A stretch of DNA of 64,000 bases from an uncultured Rubrobacteraceae bacterium (GCA_902806095.1 CADCVF010000040.1:33763-97762), one strand, 5' to 3'. Numbered from the stretch's first letter, positions 41,440 through 53,534 are shown. Made by a program: numbers and translations. Notes: generated from the sequence alone by a model not told the origin.

Positions 41440-43881
41440 TTATCCGACGACGAGGTTGACGAGCCGTCCTGGCACGTAGATGCTCTTGCGAACCTCTTTG
41501 CCTTCGAGGTGGGGACGGACCCTGGCGCTCGAAAGTGCCAGTTCTCTGGCTGCCTCTTCGGAGATGTTGGCGGGGGCTTCGATGCGGTCGCGCAGCTTGC
41601 CGTTTACCTGGATTATGAGCGTGATCTCGCTGGCCTGGATCAGGGCTTCCTCATAGCCTGGCCAAGTCTGCTCATGAACGGAGTACGTCTCCCCCATCGC
41701 GGCCCACATCTCCTCGGCGTGGTGCGGCGCGAATGGAGAGAGGACCGTAACGAATGTCCGCAGCGCCTCGTGCCACTCGTCGTCCCCGACGCGGCCCCTG
41801 ATCGCGAGAAGGTAGTTCGTGTGCTCCATGAGGGCAGCAATGGCCGTGTTGAACCGAAAACCTTCGAGGTCGTCTGTGATCTTCTTGACGAGCCTGTTGG
41901 TCCTGCGGATGAGCTCCGACGGGTCGGCCTCTCCGCCCGAGGAGTCGCCTCCTGTCCCGAGCGAGAGGGCGCGTCTGAGCCAGCGCGAGACGCCCTCTAT
42001 GCCCTTGCCGTCCCAGGGACCGCCTTCGTTCCACGGACCGATGAACATCAGGAACCCCCGGAGCGCGTCGGAGCCGAAGCGGTCGACGTACTCCTGCGGG
42101 TTGACCACGTTGCCCCGGCTCTTGCTCATCTTATGCCCGTCTGGCCCGAGTATGGACCCCTGGTTGCGCAGGCGGGTCATCGGCTCGTCGAAGTCGACCA
42201 GACCAAGATCCCTCATGACCTTCGTGAAGAAGCGGGCGTAGAGCAGGTGCAATATGGCGTGCTCGATGCCGCCGGTGTACTGGTCCACCGGAAGCCACTT
42301 CTCCCCCTGCTCGGGATCGAAGGGCCCCTTATCGTAGTGCGGCGAGAGGTAACGGTACCAGTACCACGAGGAGTCCATGAAGGTGTCCATCGTATCCGTC
42401 TCGCGCGTGGCCGGACCTCCGCAACGGGGACACTCCGTGTTGTAGAAGTTCGGGTCGAGTTTGAGGGGTGACTCGCCCGTCGGCATAAACTCGGTATCCT
42501 CGGGAAGAAGTACCGGCAGGTCTTCTGCGGTGACGGGTACGATGCCGCACTCGTCGCAGAAGATAATAGGGATCGGGGTGCCCCAGAAGCGCTGGCGGCT
42601 GATCAGCCAGTCGTGAAGCCGGTAAGTGACCGTAGCCTTGCCGGCGCCGCGTTCCTCGAGCCAGGCCGTGACCTTCTCCTTGCCCTCGGTGCTCGGGGTG
42701 CCGTCGAACCTACCCGAGTTGACCATCGTGCCCTCGCCGGCGTAGGCCTCTTGGAGATCTTCGCCGTTCCAATCCGGCGACGCTATCACGGTCCTGATCT
42801 CGATGCCGTACTTCTTCGCGAACTCGAAGTCTCGCTCGTCGTGGGCCGGTACGGCCATGATCGCGCCCGTACCGTAGCCCATCAGGACGTAGTCGGCGAT
42901 GTAAACGGGAATCTCCTTCCCGTTCGCCGGGTTGATCGCGTAAGCTCCAGTAAATACGCCGGTCTTCTCCCTCGTCACGTCGGTACGGTCGATCTCGCTC
43001 ATCCTGGCGGCCCTCTCGACGTAGGCACGGACCTCTTCGGCCTGCTCCGGGGTCGTTATTTCCTCGACTGCCGGGTGCTCAGGGCTCATCACGAAGAACG
43101 TGGCGCCAAAGAGGGTGTCCGGGCGGGTGGTGAAGACCTCGACGGGGCCGTAGCCTTCGATCTCGAACCTGATCTCTGCCCCCTCTGAGCGCCCGATCCA
43201 GTTCCGCTGCAGCGTCGCGACCCGCTCGGGCCAGTCTATGTTCGAGAAGTCGAGGAGCTCTTCAGCGTAGTCCGTGATCTTGAAGAGCCACTGCGGCAGG
43301 TTCTTCTTGATGACCGGCGTCCCGCACCGCTCGCAGCGCCTGTCCGGTCCTACGACCTGCTCCCGCGCCAGCGTCGTGTTGTCCTTCGGACACCAGTCGA
43401 CGGGGGCCTCCATGCGGTAAGCGAGCCCCCTCTCGAAGAACTTGAGGAAGAACCACTGGTTCCAGCGGTAGTACTCGGGATCGCAGGTCACGACCTCGGA
43501 GTCGAAGTCGAACATCGCGCCCATCTGCCTGAGCTGACCGCGCATCCGCTCGATGTTCGAGTAGGTCCAATCGCGGGGGGGGATCCCACGGTCTATCGCG
43601 GCGTTCTCGGCCGGCAGCCCGAAGGCGTCGAAGCCTATCGGGAAGAAAACCCTGTAGCCGTTCATCCGCATATAGCGCGCCCTGGTGTCAGAAGGCGTCA
43701 TCGGGTACCAGTGCCCCACGTGCAGATCCCCACTCGGATAAGGGAGCATCGTGAGTGCGTAATGCTTGGGCTTGTTCTCGTCCTCGTCAGTCTTGTACAA
43801 GCCGCTCCCGGCCCATCGCTCCTGCCAGCGGCGTTCGAGTTCCGTAGGGTCGTATGTCTTCCTCTGTTTGGTCTCGCTCAC
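41440..43881 (-). CDS. leuS: leucyl-tRNA synthetase
   Basis: Class I synthetase, 813 residues, bacterial length. The HIGH-type motif is HVGHWYPM near residue 55 and the KMSKS motif KMSKSRGNVVNP near 585. The editing domain lies about 220-400 (TTRPDTLFGATFFV, GTGAIMAVPAHDERD). GTG start with AAGGAG. The upstream leader shows no T-box sequence. Confidence 0.98.
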   Translation of the reverse strand: MSETKQRKTYDPTELERRWQERWAGSGLYKTDEDENKPKHYALTMLPYPSGDLHVGHWYPMTPSDTRARYMRMNGYRVFFPIGFDAFGLPAENAAIDRGIPPRDWTYSNIERMRGQLRQMGAMFDFDSEVVTCDPEYYRWNQWFFLKFFERGLAYRMEAPVDWCPKDNTTLAREQVVGPDRRCERCGTPVIKKNLPQWLFKITDYAEELLDFSNIDWPERVATLQRNWIGRSEGAEIRFEIEGYGPVEVFTTRPDTLFGATFFVMSPEHPAVEEITTPEQAEEVRAYVERAARMSEIDRTDVTREKTGVFTGAYAINPANGKEIPVYIADYVLMGYGTGAIMAVPAHDERDFEFAKKYGIEIRTVIASPDWNGEDLQEAYAGEGTMVNSGRFDGTPSTEGKEKVTAWLEERGAGKATVTYRLHDWLISRQRFWGTPIPIIFCDECGIVPVTAEDLPVLLPEDTEFMPTGESPLKLDPNFYNTECPRCGGPATRETDTMDTFMDSSWYWYRYLSPHYDKGPFDPEQGEKWLPVDQYTGGIEHAILHLLYARFFTKVMRDLGLVDFDEPMTRLRNQGSILGPDGHKMSKSRGNVVNPQEYVDRFGSDALRGFLMFIGPWNEGGPWDGKGIEGVSRWLRRALSLGTGGDSSGGEADPSELIRRTNRLVKKITDDLEGFRFNTAIAALMEHTNYLLAIRGRVGDDEWHEALRTFVTVLSPFAPHHAEEMWAAMGETYSVHEQTWPGYEEALIQASEITLIIQVNGKLRDRIEAPANISEEAARELALSSARVRPHLEGKEVRKSIYVPGRLVNLVVG

Positions 43882-43997
43882 GAGAGACTCCTTGGGTTAC
43901 GGGCTTGGGGTGGTTCTAGGTCAGGGGAGTTTAGCGCAGGGCTTTATAGTCGGGAGTCCGACTTCTGAACCTTGTGATCTCTGGCGCGCATTCGCTT

Positions 43998-44025
43998 AAT
44001 ATAGCATCAGGTCTGACCTTTACAA
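43998..44025 (-). promoter_or_regulatory. leuS promoter
   Basis: Minus strand TTGTAA (44025-44020), 16 bases, TATATT (44003-43998). The leader to GTG 43881 is about 110 bases and includes the short dyad AGTCGG / CCGACT. The -35 box overlaps the tail of the upstream terminator. Confidence 0.55.
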
Positions 44026-44056
44026 AATAGAGCCGCCCAGACAAATCCTGGGCGGC
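44023..44056 (-). terminator. Rho-independent terminator after the YhgE-type pseudogene
   Basis: Nine-base-pair stem GCCGCCCAG (44032-44040) with CTGGGCGGC (44048-44056), loop of seven, followed on the minus strand by TCTATTTTG. Confidence 0.75.
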
Positions 44057-44081
44057 GAGTGAGAACCTGTAAGCGGGAGTT

Positions 44082-45420
44082 CTACCCTGCCGCCTTGGCA
44101 ACTTTCCCAGTCTTCGGACGTTCGCGCCGGACGAAGAGGTCACGGACCAGCGAGATCAAGTACTCAAGAGCCGCCGCGCTCACCAGAAGAGCACCTAACA
44201 TCCATACGGCATCCTCGAGGCCGGCTGCCTCTGATCTCCCGCCGAGGAACCACAACGAGTCCCGCCAGCCACCTTCGAGACGTGCTGCTTCGAGCGCGCC
44301 ATCGTAGAACAGCAGGGAGCGCAGCCCGTCGATTACGGAGCGCAGGGGAAGCCAATCGGCGTAGGCCTGGTAGAAGGGCGGGAGCGCCTCCAGGGGCGCG
44401 AGGCCCCCGGAGGAGACGAGACCAAGGATCACGTTCAAGGCCGCGCTGATCCCGATGCCTGCCGCACCGAACGCCACCGCGAAAAGCATGGTCACGGACG
44501 CGGCCACCGTCGTCGCGAGCACAAGGAACAGGTACACCTGCGCCGTGCTCGCCTCGTGTTCGACGCCAAGAACGCCGAACGCGACCCACGACTCGGCCCC
44601 GGCTACGAGCGCACCGTATACGAGCCCGAGTAGGAGCCGTGTCGTCCACAACCCCGTGCTGGAAGGGCGCAGTCCCTGTGCCTCCAGGCGTTCGGCGGCG
44701 CCGGCGACGAGGAAGTAGATGGCAGCGCCCCCGATCAGGCCCGAGAGGTTGACCAAGAAGGCGAGGAAGAAAGGCGATTGCCCGTTGCCTGAGTCGGACA
44801 CGACCGGCTGCGCCTCCGTAACGTCGGCCCTTACAGGGTCGCCGATCACAGCGGCGACCTCGGGAGTGAGCTGCGCCCCCTGCTCGGCAGCAGCCGAGGA
44901 GAGCCGCTCGCTCGTCGCCGCGGAGACCGCATCCACGATCCCGGTCGAGATGTTCTGAACGGGTGTTGCTACGCCCTGGCCGGCCGAAGGATTCGTGAAA
45001 CCTCGATCTGAGCCGGCTCGGGGGCTTTCGGAAGCGGCCCGGCCTCGCCGGATACGTCGGCCTCAGAGACGCTCCCTTTCACGGGTCGGAGACCACCGCC
45101 TCGGACCCCTGTGGCACGGGTGCGCCCAGCTCCGAGAGCCATCTCAGTATACGCTCGCTGGTCGCCGCCGAGACCCCGTCGACGATGCCGGTGAAGGCCT
45201 TCTCGATCTGGGCCGTGGTAGAAGGCCTGACCGCCGGGCTCGTCAACAACCCGATCCCGGCAGGCTCGGGCGCTGGTGGCTGCCCCGAAGGAGGCACGCC
45301 CGCCAGCGAACCGGACAGGCCCACCAGACGCTGCGAGTAATCCTTCGGGATCACGATTGCGCCGTAGTACTCGCCGTTGCCGATGCCCTTCATCGCCTCG
45401 CCGCGAGTGTCAGGCCTTAT
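44082..45420 (-). pseudogene. decayed YhgE/DUF3533-type ABC-2 membrane protein
   Basis: Two segments of one gene survive in different frames. Downstream, 44936-44082 encodes VSAATSERL... through about six membrane helices with no interruption. Upstream, 45393-45079 encodes GEYYGAIVIPKDYSQ and a TAQIEKAFTGIVDGVSAATSER segment, then stops. Between them a third frame reads SVSEADVSGEAGPLPKAPEPAQIEV, then a further shift restores TNPSAGQGVATPVQN. The N-terminal membrane helix and most of the outer domain are missing, with a stop at 45421-45423. The downstream half may still be translated. Confidence 0.75.
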
Positions 45421-45501
45421 CTAATCGAAGGTGCCCGCTGCGGGCGAGCAAGACCACTATGCCAAGGACTGGACCCCAAGTTCTTGGACTCGCGAGCACC
45501 C

Positions 45502-46791
45502 TCAACGCATCCACTTCACCGAATCCTTTCTTGCCACCGGCATACGGCCAGTCCCCGCTGAGGGCTCCCGGCGCTTTACGTGGTTGGGCCAGATTCCGAA
45601 GGCGATGATGCGGGCCGGTAGGCTGCGCACCGGGCGCAAACGCAAGAGCATCCTCGCTGGGGCGGGGATCGAAGGTGCCCCATCAGGGCCGAGGACCGAG
45701 GAGACAACACGCCGCTGGGCGACGGACTGGAAGACCTGTATCACGCGGGTCGGTAGCTCGCGCCTGAGCTGCACCGCCATCAGGTCGCGTGAACGCACCC
45801 GTCCGGCTCTCAGTGGTCCCACCAGGGCGTTCGCCGCTGCCACCGCGTCTGCTATAGCGAGGTTGATCCCGACACCGCCGACCGGAGACATCGCGTGGGC
45901 GGCGTCCCCGATGCACAGTAGCCCCGGCCTGTGCCAGCGCCGCAGCCGGTCAGCCTGCACAGAGAGAAGCTTCACATCCTCCCAATCTTGTAGCTCCCCT
46001 GTACGGTCTGCGAGCTCGGGTATCGTCTCGCCTACGGATCTCCGGAATACTTCGAGCCCATCGGTGCGCACCTCCTGGTACTCACCCTTCCTGATCACAT
46101 AGGCGATCTGCCAGTATTCGCCGCGGTTTATCAACGCCATGAAACGCCCGCCGCCGGCGTACCCGAAGGTGTCTTCGGGGTCTCCTTCCCGCCGCGAGAG
46201 CCTGAACCAGAGCACGTCGATGGACGGAGAGGACCTGACCATCTTCAGGCCGGCCTGATCTCTGAAGGGAGAAGACCGTCCGTCGGCTGCGACCGTGAGG
46301 AGCGCACGCGCCTCGCGGGGGCCTTCGGGCGTCTCGTAGCGCACGCCGCGTACGATGCCGTCCTCCAGGATCAACTCCTTCGCCTCTGAATTCATCTCCA
46401 GGCGGAAGTTAGGGTAGCGCTCTGCCTCCCCTGTAACGTAGTCCAAGAAATCCCACTGGGGCATGAAGGTGATGTAAGGGTAGCGCGTCTTCAGTCGGCC
46501 GAGGTCAGCGACCGTGACGGTCCCTCCAGGGAGGCGAGCCTCAAGCCTCGGGGCCTTCGTATGCTCGAGTTCGAGCAGCCCGTCAGCGAGACCGAGCTCG
46601 TCCATAACCTCCATGGTCGAGGGGTGGAGTGTATCCCCGCGGAAGTCCCGCAGGAAGTCCGCATGCTTCTCGAGCACCAGCACGTCTACCCCCTCGCGCG
46701 CCAGCATGAGCCCTAGCATCGCCCCTGCGGGGCCACAGCCGATCACACAGCACGTCGCCCGCCGTAACTTTTCGGGCTTCTCGATCTTCAT
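45502..46791 (-). CDS. FAD-dependent monooxygenase
   Basis: 429 residues, group A flavoprotein hydroxylase (PHBH/UbiH fold). The FAD dinucleotide motif is VIGCGPAGAMLG near residue 17, and GDAAHAMSPVGGVGINLAI near 285 contacts FAD and substrate channel. These enzymes hydroxylate aromatic compounds or antibiotics; the substrate is unknown. It lies 23 bases after a TetR gene on the same strand, so the regulator probably controls both. Confidence 0.9.
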   Translation of the reverse strand: MKIEKPEKLRRATCCVIGCGPAGAMLGLMLAREGVDVLVLEKHADFLRDFRGDTLHPSTMEVMDELGLADGLLELEHTKAPRLEARLPGGTVTVADLGRLKTRYPYITFMPQWDFLDYVTGEAERYPNFRLEMNSEAKELILEDGIVRGVRYETPEGPREARALLTVAADGRSSPFRDQAGLKMVRSSPSIDVLWFRLSRREGDPEDTFGYAGGGRFMALINRGEYWQIAYVIRKGEYQEVRTDGLEVFRRSVGETIPELADRTGELQDWEDVKLLSVQADRLRRWHRPGLLCIGDAAHAMSPVGGVGINLAIADAVAAANALVGPLRAGRVRSRDLMAVQLRRELPTRVIQVFQSVAQRRVVSSVLGPDGAPSIPAPARMLLRLRPVRSLPARIIAFGIWPNHVKRREPSAGTGRMPVARKDSVKWMR

Positions 46792-46814
46792 GGCACAGCC
46801 TCCTTCACGCTTCG

Positions 46815-47450
46815 TCAGGTGATCGCCTTCGTGTACGTCTCGACGATGTCTTGGATCTTCTCCTGTGCAGGAGGACGGGGCGCCCCTTCGGCGAAGAGGC
46901 CGTCGAGGACGGCGTAGGTGAGCAGTGGTCCTATGAACATGCGTGCCGCCGTCTCTCCGTCCACGTCGGGAGCGACCACCTCGCGCTCACGGCTCTTCTC
47001 GATGAAGACGGCGAAGCTCCTCATGGCTCTCTCGGGCACGGTGGCGCGAAAAAGCCCACCCAACTGCGGAAACCTGTGGGTGTCGGCAATGGTAGTCCTG
47101 AGCAGCGCCAAGTACTCTGGTTGCATCATGGTCGCGACGATCTTCCGCGCGAGTTCCAGGAGATCCCTGCGCAACTCCTCCTCGCTGCCAGGCAACATCT
47201 CCTCCATAGACTCAAGAGCCCGGGTCTGGGGATTCTCGATCGTCAGGTAGCGCATGACGCCGGCGAAAAGCTCCTCCTTACTCGGATAATAGACGTATAG
47301 GGTCCTCTTGGAGACCTTCGCCTCCGCAGCAATGGTGTCGGTGCTGGCGGCAGCGAAGCCGTCGCGTAGAAATACCCTCCGAGCGCCAGCAAGGATCTGG
47401 TCCCGCTTCGCCCTCGCCCTCGGACCAAGCTCCTCAGAAGTCGTAGCCAA
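46815..47450 (-). CDS. TetR-family regulator
   Basis: 211 residues. The N-terminal helix-turn-helix is FAAASTDTIAAEAKVSKRTLYVYYPSKEELF near residues 32-62, with a C-terminal ligand-binding bundle (TetR_C type). TTG start with GGGAGGG upstream. A 16-bp operator-like palindrome (47474-47489) lies before the gene, suggesting autoregulation and control of the downstream monooxygenase. Confidence 0.93.
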   Translation of the reverse strand: MATTSEELGPRARAKRDQILAGARRVFLRDGFAAASTDTIAAEAKVSKRTLYVYYPSKEELFAGVMRYLTIENPQTRALESMEEMLPGSEEELRRDLLELARKIVATMMQPEYLALLRTTIADTHRFPQLGGLFRATVPERAMRSFAVFIEKSREREVVAPDVDGETAARMFIGPLLTYAVLDGLFAEGAPRPPAQEKIQDIVETYTKAIT

Positions 47451-47460
47451 TGATCCCTCC

Positions 47461-47467
47461 CATTGTA
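47461..47467 (-). promoter_or_regulatory. -10 box of the tetR/monooxygenase operon
   Basis: Minus-strand TACAAT, 11 bases before the TTG start, adjacent to the operator palindrome. Confidence 0.4.
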
Positions 47468-47473
47468 GTAAAC

Positions 47474-47489
47474 TAAACTGTACCGTTTA
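47474..47489. promoter_or_regulatory. candidate TetR operator
   Basis: TAAACTGTACCGTTTA is a 16-bp palindrome with a single mismatched pair. It falls between the presumed -35 and -10 of the tetR gene. Confidence 0.6.
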
Positions 47490-47530
47490 TTGTGCGTTGG
47501 TAGGTGCGGTTTGTCAAGGGTAGAAGTTGG

Positions 47531-48226
47531 TCAGGTGAGGAGAAGGGTGAGTAGGGCGGCCACGAGCGTGCAGGCTACGTTTGTCAGCTCGTTACCTGTA
47601 CGTGGTGAGAGGGCCCCGATCAGGCTATCCGCGATCGTGCCCAGGAACGCCGCTACCGTGACGAGGAGTGCGGAAGTCGGTGTCTCTAGCATTCCGAGGG
47701 TAAGCCCGAGTACGGCCGCAAGACCGGCTGCTGCTACGCCGGCGATGGAGCCTGGCAGTGAGACGGCTCCGTCGGTGCCTGGCGGGACTTTCCTGAGGTT
47801 GGATATCAGACGCGGCGTGCGGCTGAATAGCTGCCCGATCTCGGACTCTGCCGTGTCTGCGAAGGCCGCCCCGATGGAGGCGACGAAGGCGGCGGTAAGG
47901 GGCCCAGACCCTGTCGCGGCGGCGAGGATGGCGCAGAAGGTGGGGACGGAGCAGTTGGCCAGGGCGTTGCGGGCGCTGCGGCGTCCGCCGTGTTCCTGGG
48001 CTGTGCCGGTGCGCTGCTTGCTAGGGTAACCGAGTTGGGTGAGGAGGGAGCCCCCGATCACGAACAGGGCGAGGGTCGCGAAGCCGCTTGGTCCAAGGGA
48101 GGCGTAGATCGTGGTCCCGACCAGGAGACCTCCAAGGGCGCCGCTGCGGCTGATCATCCCTAGTGCGTAGGCGAGGCCGGCGAAGGCCGCGGTTACAAGG
48201 AGGGCGGTAAGGAGCTGGGAAGCCAA
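47531..48226 (-). CDS. DUF92-family membrane protein
   Basis: 231 residues, six or so membrane helices with family-typical GGLLVGTTIYASLGPSG and AFVASIGAAFADTAESEIGQ near 120. DUF92 includes plant VTE6 (phytyl-phosphate kinase), but bacterial roles are largely unknown. TTG start; eight bases separate it from the next upstream gene on the same strand. Confidence 0.88.
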   Translation of the reverse strand: MASQLLTALLVTAAFAGLAYALGMISRSGALGGLLVGTTIYASLGPSGFATLALFVIGGSLLTQLGYPSKQRTGTAQEHGGRRSARNALANCSVPTFCAILAAATGSGPLTAAFVASIGAAFADTAESEIGQLFSRTPRLISNLRKVPPGTDGAVSLPGSIAGVAAAGLAAVLGLTLGMLETPTSALLVTVAAFLGTIADSLIGALSPRTGNELTNVACTLVAALLTLLLT

Positions 48227-48233
48227 GTGGTCC

Positions 48234-48680
48234 CTACACGCTCCCGAGCCGTTCGAGGAGGCGACGGGCGTACCGCTCGCACTCCGCAGGGACGGCGTGC
48301 AGCAGTGCGGGTTCGATCATGCCGGCCTTCACGCCTGTCCCTGTCAGGCGCTGTACGCCTTGGTAGAGCAGAGATCCCGCCAGGGGACTCGGTCTGTCCG
48401 GAACGGCGACGATCACACCGTAGAGGTGCGGCGCGCCAGGGTCGCCGACCGCCCCGACGGCGTCGATGGTGTCAGGGCGGTCCTGGCCGATGGCGAAGAC
48501 GTGCAGGCGCGGATCTTCCGCAAGACTACTGGTCTCCCGCAAGCTCTTCCAAAGCGCCGTAGTCTTCGTGAACCCGGCTTCCAGTGCGGCCCTGGAGAGC
48601 CCTGACCAGACGTCGCCGGCCACCCTACGGGCGAGTGGACTCTCGTAGTCCACGAGGATGCCTACCGTGGTTTCCGACAC
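48234..48680 (-). CDS. hypothetical protein
   Basis: 148 residues, soluble, with VGILVDYESPLARRVAGDVWSG at the start and a Ser/Gly-rich middle. I recognise no family. It lies between a TPR gene and the DUF92 gene on the same strand with short spacing (25 and 7 bases), so a three-gene operon is likely. Confidence 0.7.
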   Translation of the reverse strand: MSETTVGILVDYESPLARRVAGDVWSGLSRAALEAGFTKTTALWKSLRETSSLAEDPRLHVFAIGQDRPDTIDAVGAVGDPGAPHLYGVIVAVPDRPSPLAGSLLYQGVQRLTGTGVKAGMIEPALLHAVPAECERYARRLLERLGSV

Positions 48681-48705
48681 GCCCAGGATGTTAGCAGAGC
48701 GGAGG

Positions 48706-49041
48706 CTACCCCTCCCCCACCTCGCGTTTCTGTAAGCGGCGCAAGAAGACGTCTATCTCCTTTAAGGTCTGGAGGTCGCCGTTCTCCTTGGCTACCTCTT
48801 TGCCCTTCAGGAAGACGCTTTTGGCTTCGGTGTCTTCGTGGAGCTCGTAGTGGGCGCGGCCAAGCATCCTGTAGGCGACGGAGTAATCCGGTTTGTTCTC
48901 GACCGCGTGCTGGAGGTGGTCGCGGGCCTCCCCGTAGCGTTTCTCTTTGAAGAGCTCGTTGCCGAGCGAGTAGAGGACCATGGGGTTTCTCGGGTCCCTC
49001 TCGAGCAACTTGCGGAACATATCCGAACGTGGGGCGTTCAT
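48706..49041 (-). CDS. TPR-repeat protein
   Basis: 111 residues with two to three tetratricopeptide repeats: MVLYSLGNELFKEKRYGEARDHLQHAV and SVAYRMLGRAHYELHEDTEAKSVFLKG. Probably a protein-protein adaptor. It is divergent from the PucR-type gene with about 76 bases between starts. Confidence 0.85.
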   Translation of the reverse strand: MNAPRSDMFRKLLERDPRNPMVLYSLGNELFKEKRYGEARDHLQHAVENKPDYSVAYRMLGRAHYELHEDTEAKSVFLKGKEVAKENGDLQTLKEIDVFLRRLQKREVGEG

Positions 49042-49117
49042 GGGCTCTTTTTAGCACGCTGGAGAGGGATCTGTTAGATTCGGCCACCGTACGCTCCAGA
49101 TGCCTGGAAAGGCGGTT

Positions 49118-49441
49118 ATGGACATAGAGCCACTCCTGCGGGAACTCGCCGAGTGTTCTGCGCTCGAGCCTTTTCGGGCGCTGATCGAACCCATACGAGA
49201 GCACGACAGGAGGCGCGGTAGCGACCTGGTGCTGACCCTGAAGACGTATTTCGCGGCCGGTGGCAACGCCAGCGAGGCCGCAGATCGCTTGTTCCTGCAC
49301 CGCAACAGCATGCTCTACCGCCTGGAGCGCATAAAGACGCTGATCAGTTTAGACTTGAAGGATCACAGGGTAGCTCTTGCGCTACAACTGGGATTGCTGG
49401 CTACAGAGAGAGGAGAACGAGATGCAACTAAGCACCCGTAA
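49118..49441 (+). CDS. PucR/CdaR-type C-terminal helix-turn-helix protein
   Basis: 107 residues that correspond only to the C-terminal DNA-binding domain (HTH_30) of PucR-family regulators: SDLVLTLKTYFAAGGNASEAADRLFLHRNSMLYRLERI. The usual N-terminal sensor domain (about 300 residues) is absent, so this is either a naturally short regulator or a truncated remnant. ATG 49118 with GGAAAGG upstream. Its end overlaps the molbindin gene by 20 bases, and PucR proteins often control molybdenum-enzyme purine catabolism. Confidence 0.75.
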   Translation: MDIEPLLRELAECSALEPFRALIEPIREHDRRRGSDLVLTLKTYFAAGGNASEAADRLFLHRNSMLYRLERIKTLISLDLKDHRVALALQLGLLATERGERDATKHP

Positions 49442-49643
49442 CCGACTGCCTGGCACCATCACCGAGGTCGTGAAGGGCGAGGCGGCGGCCAAAGTAACCC
49501 TCCAGGTCGGGGACAATCATCTGGTGGCCCTCATCACCCGTGAGGGCGCCGACGAGCTCGGCCTCGAACCGGGCAAGCAGGCTACCGCCCTCGTCAAGGC
49601 GACGGACGTCATGATCCTGACCGAAGGCGGAGACGTGGCCTGA
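49422..49643 (+). CDS. molbindin (Mop/TOBE domain) protein
   Basis: 73 residues, one TOBE/Mop domain: MQLSTRNRLPGTITEVVKGEAAAKVTLQVGD, then LITREGADELGLEPGKQATALVKATDVMI. Such proteins bind molybdate as oligomers. AGAGGAGAACG lies just ahead of the ATG. It overlaps the PucR-type gene, which suggests a link to molybdenum homeostasis or purine catabolism. Confidence 0.92.
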   Translation: MQLSTRNRLPGTITEVVKGEAAAKVTLQVGDNHLVALITREGADELGLEPGKQATALVKATDVMILTEGGDVA

Positions 49644-49775
49644 TAGCCGCAGCGAGGCTTGGCCCGCTACGTTCCGGGTCAAGTCCGTTGACGTGGTGTA
49701 CATTGGATGATCCTTCGTTGCGGCTGGGTCAGGCCGTGATGGCTTGCAGGGTCTGTTCGGCCCCCACCTCCTCGG

Positions 49776-52157
<2,382 letters not shown>

Positions 52158-52208
52158 GGTGTCTCCAATCTGTTGGGCGGGGCCGCCTTCGCGTTCTCCG
52201 TCGGCTTC

Positions 52209-52607
52209 CTACTCGACGCGCTGGTAGGTCATGGTGAAGTCGGGCTGCCAGGTCACGCCGTTGTCGTGGGACATCTCCCCAGTTGACTCCATGAAGTCCG
52301 GACCGCGGAAGCGTGCCGTGTAGCGCTGTGAGACGTCCATGTCCAAGCGGATCATCGACCATCCGGCGTCGTCGACCTCGAGTTCGAAGACTCGGGTGAT
52401 CCCGCGGACATCGAAGTAGTGGTACCGGTCATCCGACAGCAGCGCTATGGCGTCTGGGAAGTCGGGGTGGTCGTAGGTCCAGTGCTGGAGCACGAACGCC
52501 CCGTCCAGCACGCGCTCGTACCGCTGCCGACCGGTGACCGGTTCGGACATGGCCGAGTGATGCATCGTGAGTTCCCAGGTTCCGAGCAGCCGGTCGAGCG
52601 CGCTCAT
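52209..52607 (-). CDS. DUF1579-like protein
   Basis: 132 residues: LDRLLGTWELTMHH at the N-terminus, LQHWTYDHPDFPDAIALL and a beta-rich C-terminal half resemble DUF1579 or lipocalin-like folds. Function unknown. The ATG has AAAGGAG upstream. It lies between a VOC gene and the UvrA-like gene. Confidence 0.72.
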   Translation of the reverse strand: MSALDRLLGTWELTMHHSAMSEPVTGRQRYERVLDGAFVLQHWTYDHPDFPDAIALLSDDRYHYFDVRGITRVFELEVDDAGWSMIRLDMDVSQRYTARFRGPDFMESTGEMSHDNGVTWQPDFTMTYQRVE

Positions 52608-52657
52608 GCCTGCTCCTTTCGTTGCTGACTCCTCGCGCCTCGCGACCGGCGGACGGC

Positions 52658-53068
52658 TCAGCGCAGCTCCTGGATGCGGACCATGTTGCCCGCGGGGTCG
52701 CGGAACGCGCAGTCGCGGACGCCGTACGGCTGCTCGGTCGGCTCCTGGACCACCTCGGCGCCGCTGGCCTGCACCCGCCCGAAGGCGCCGTCGAGGTCGG
52801 CGGTGGCCAGGAGGATGCCGGCGTAGGTGCCCTTGGCCATCATCTCGGCGATGGTGCGGCGCTCGTCGTCGGTGATGCCGGGGTCGGCGGCCGGCGGATG
52901 CAGGACGATGGATGTGCCGGGCTGGCCTGGGGGGCCGACCGTGATCCAGCGCATCCCGCCGTACCCGACGTCGAGGCGGACCTCGAAGCCGAGGGTGTCG
53001 CGGTAGAAGGCCAGGGAGGCGTCCGGGTCGTCGTGCGGGAGGAAGCTCGCGTGAATCGTGATGTCCAT
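52658..53068 (-). CDS. VOC-superfamily (glyoxalase-like) protein
   Basis: 136 residues with two beta-alpha-beta-beta-beta repeats: HDDPDASLAFYRDTLGFEV in the first and FGRVQASGAEVVQEPTEQPYG / DPAGNMVRIQE in the second. Such proteins are dioxygenases, glyoxalases or antibiotic-binding proteins; which one is not clear. It begins 28 bases after the AraC gene. Confidence 0.9.
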   Translation of the reverse strand: MDITIHASFLPHDDPDASLAFYRDTLGFEVRLDVGYGGMRWITVGPPGQPGTSIVLHPPAADPGITDDERRTIAEMMAKGTYAGILLATADLDGAFGRVQASGAEVVQEPTEQPYGVRDCAFRDPAGNMVRIQELR

Positions 53069-53096
53069 GTCAGTGATTATATGTGCGGCTCGGGGC

Positions 53097-53534
<438 letters not shown>

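Noticed and set aside
43882..44031. T-box leader for leuS
   Set aside because: No AGGGTGGNACCGCG-type antiterminator or specifier structure was found; only a short dyad.
45431..46102. 223-codon plus-strand frame over the monooxygenase end
   Set aside because: It is antisense to the FAD monooxygenase and lacks family signatures.
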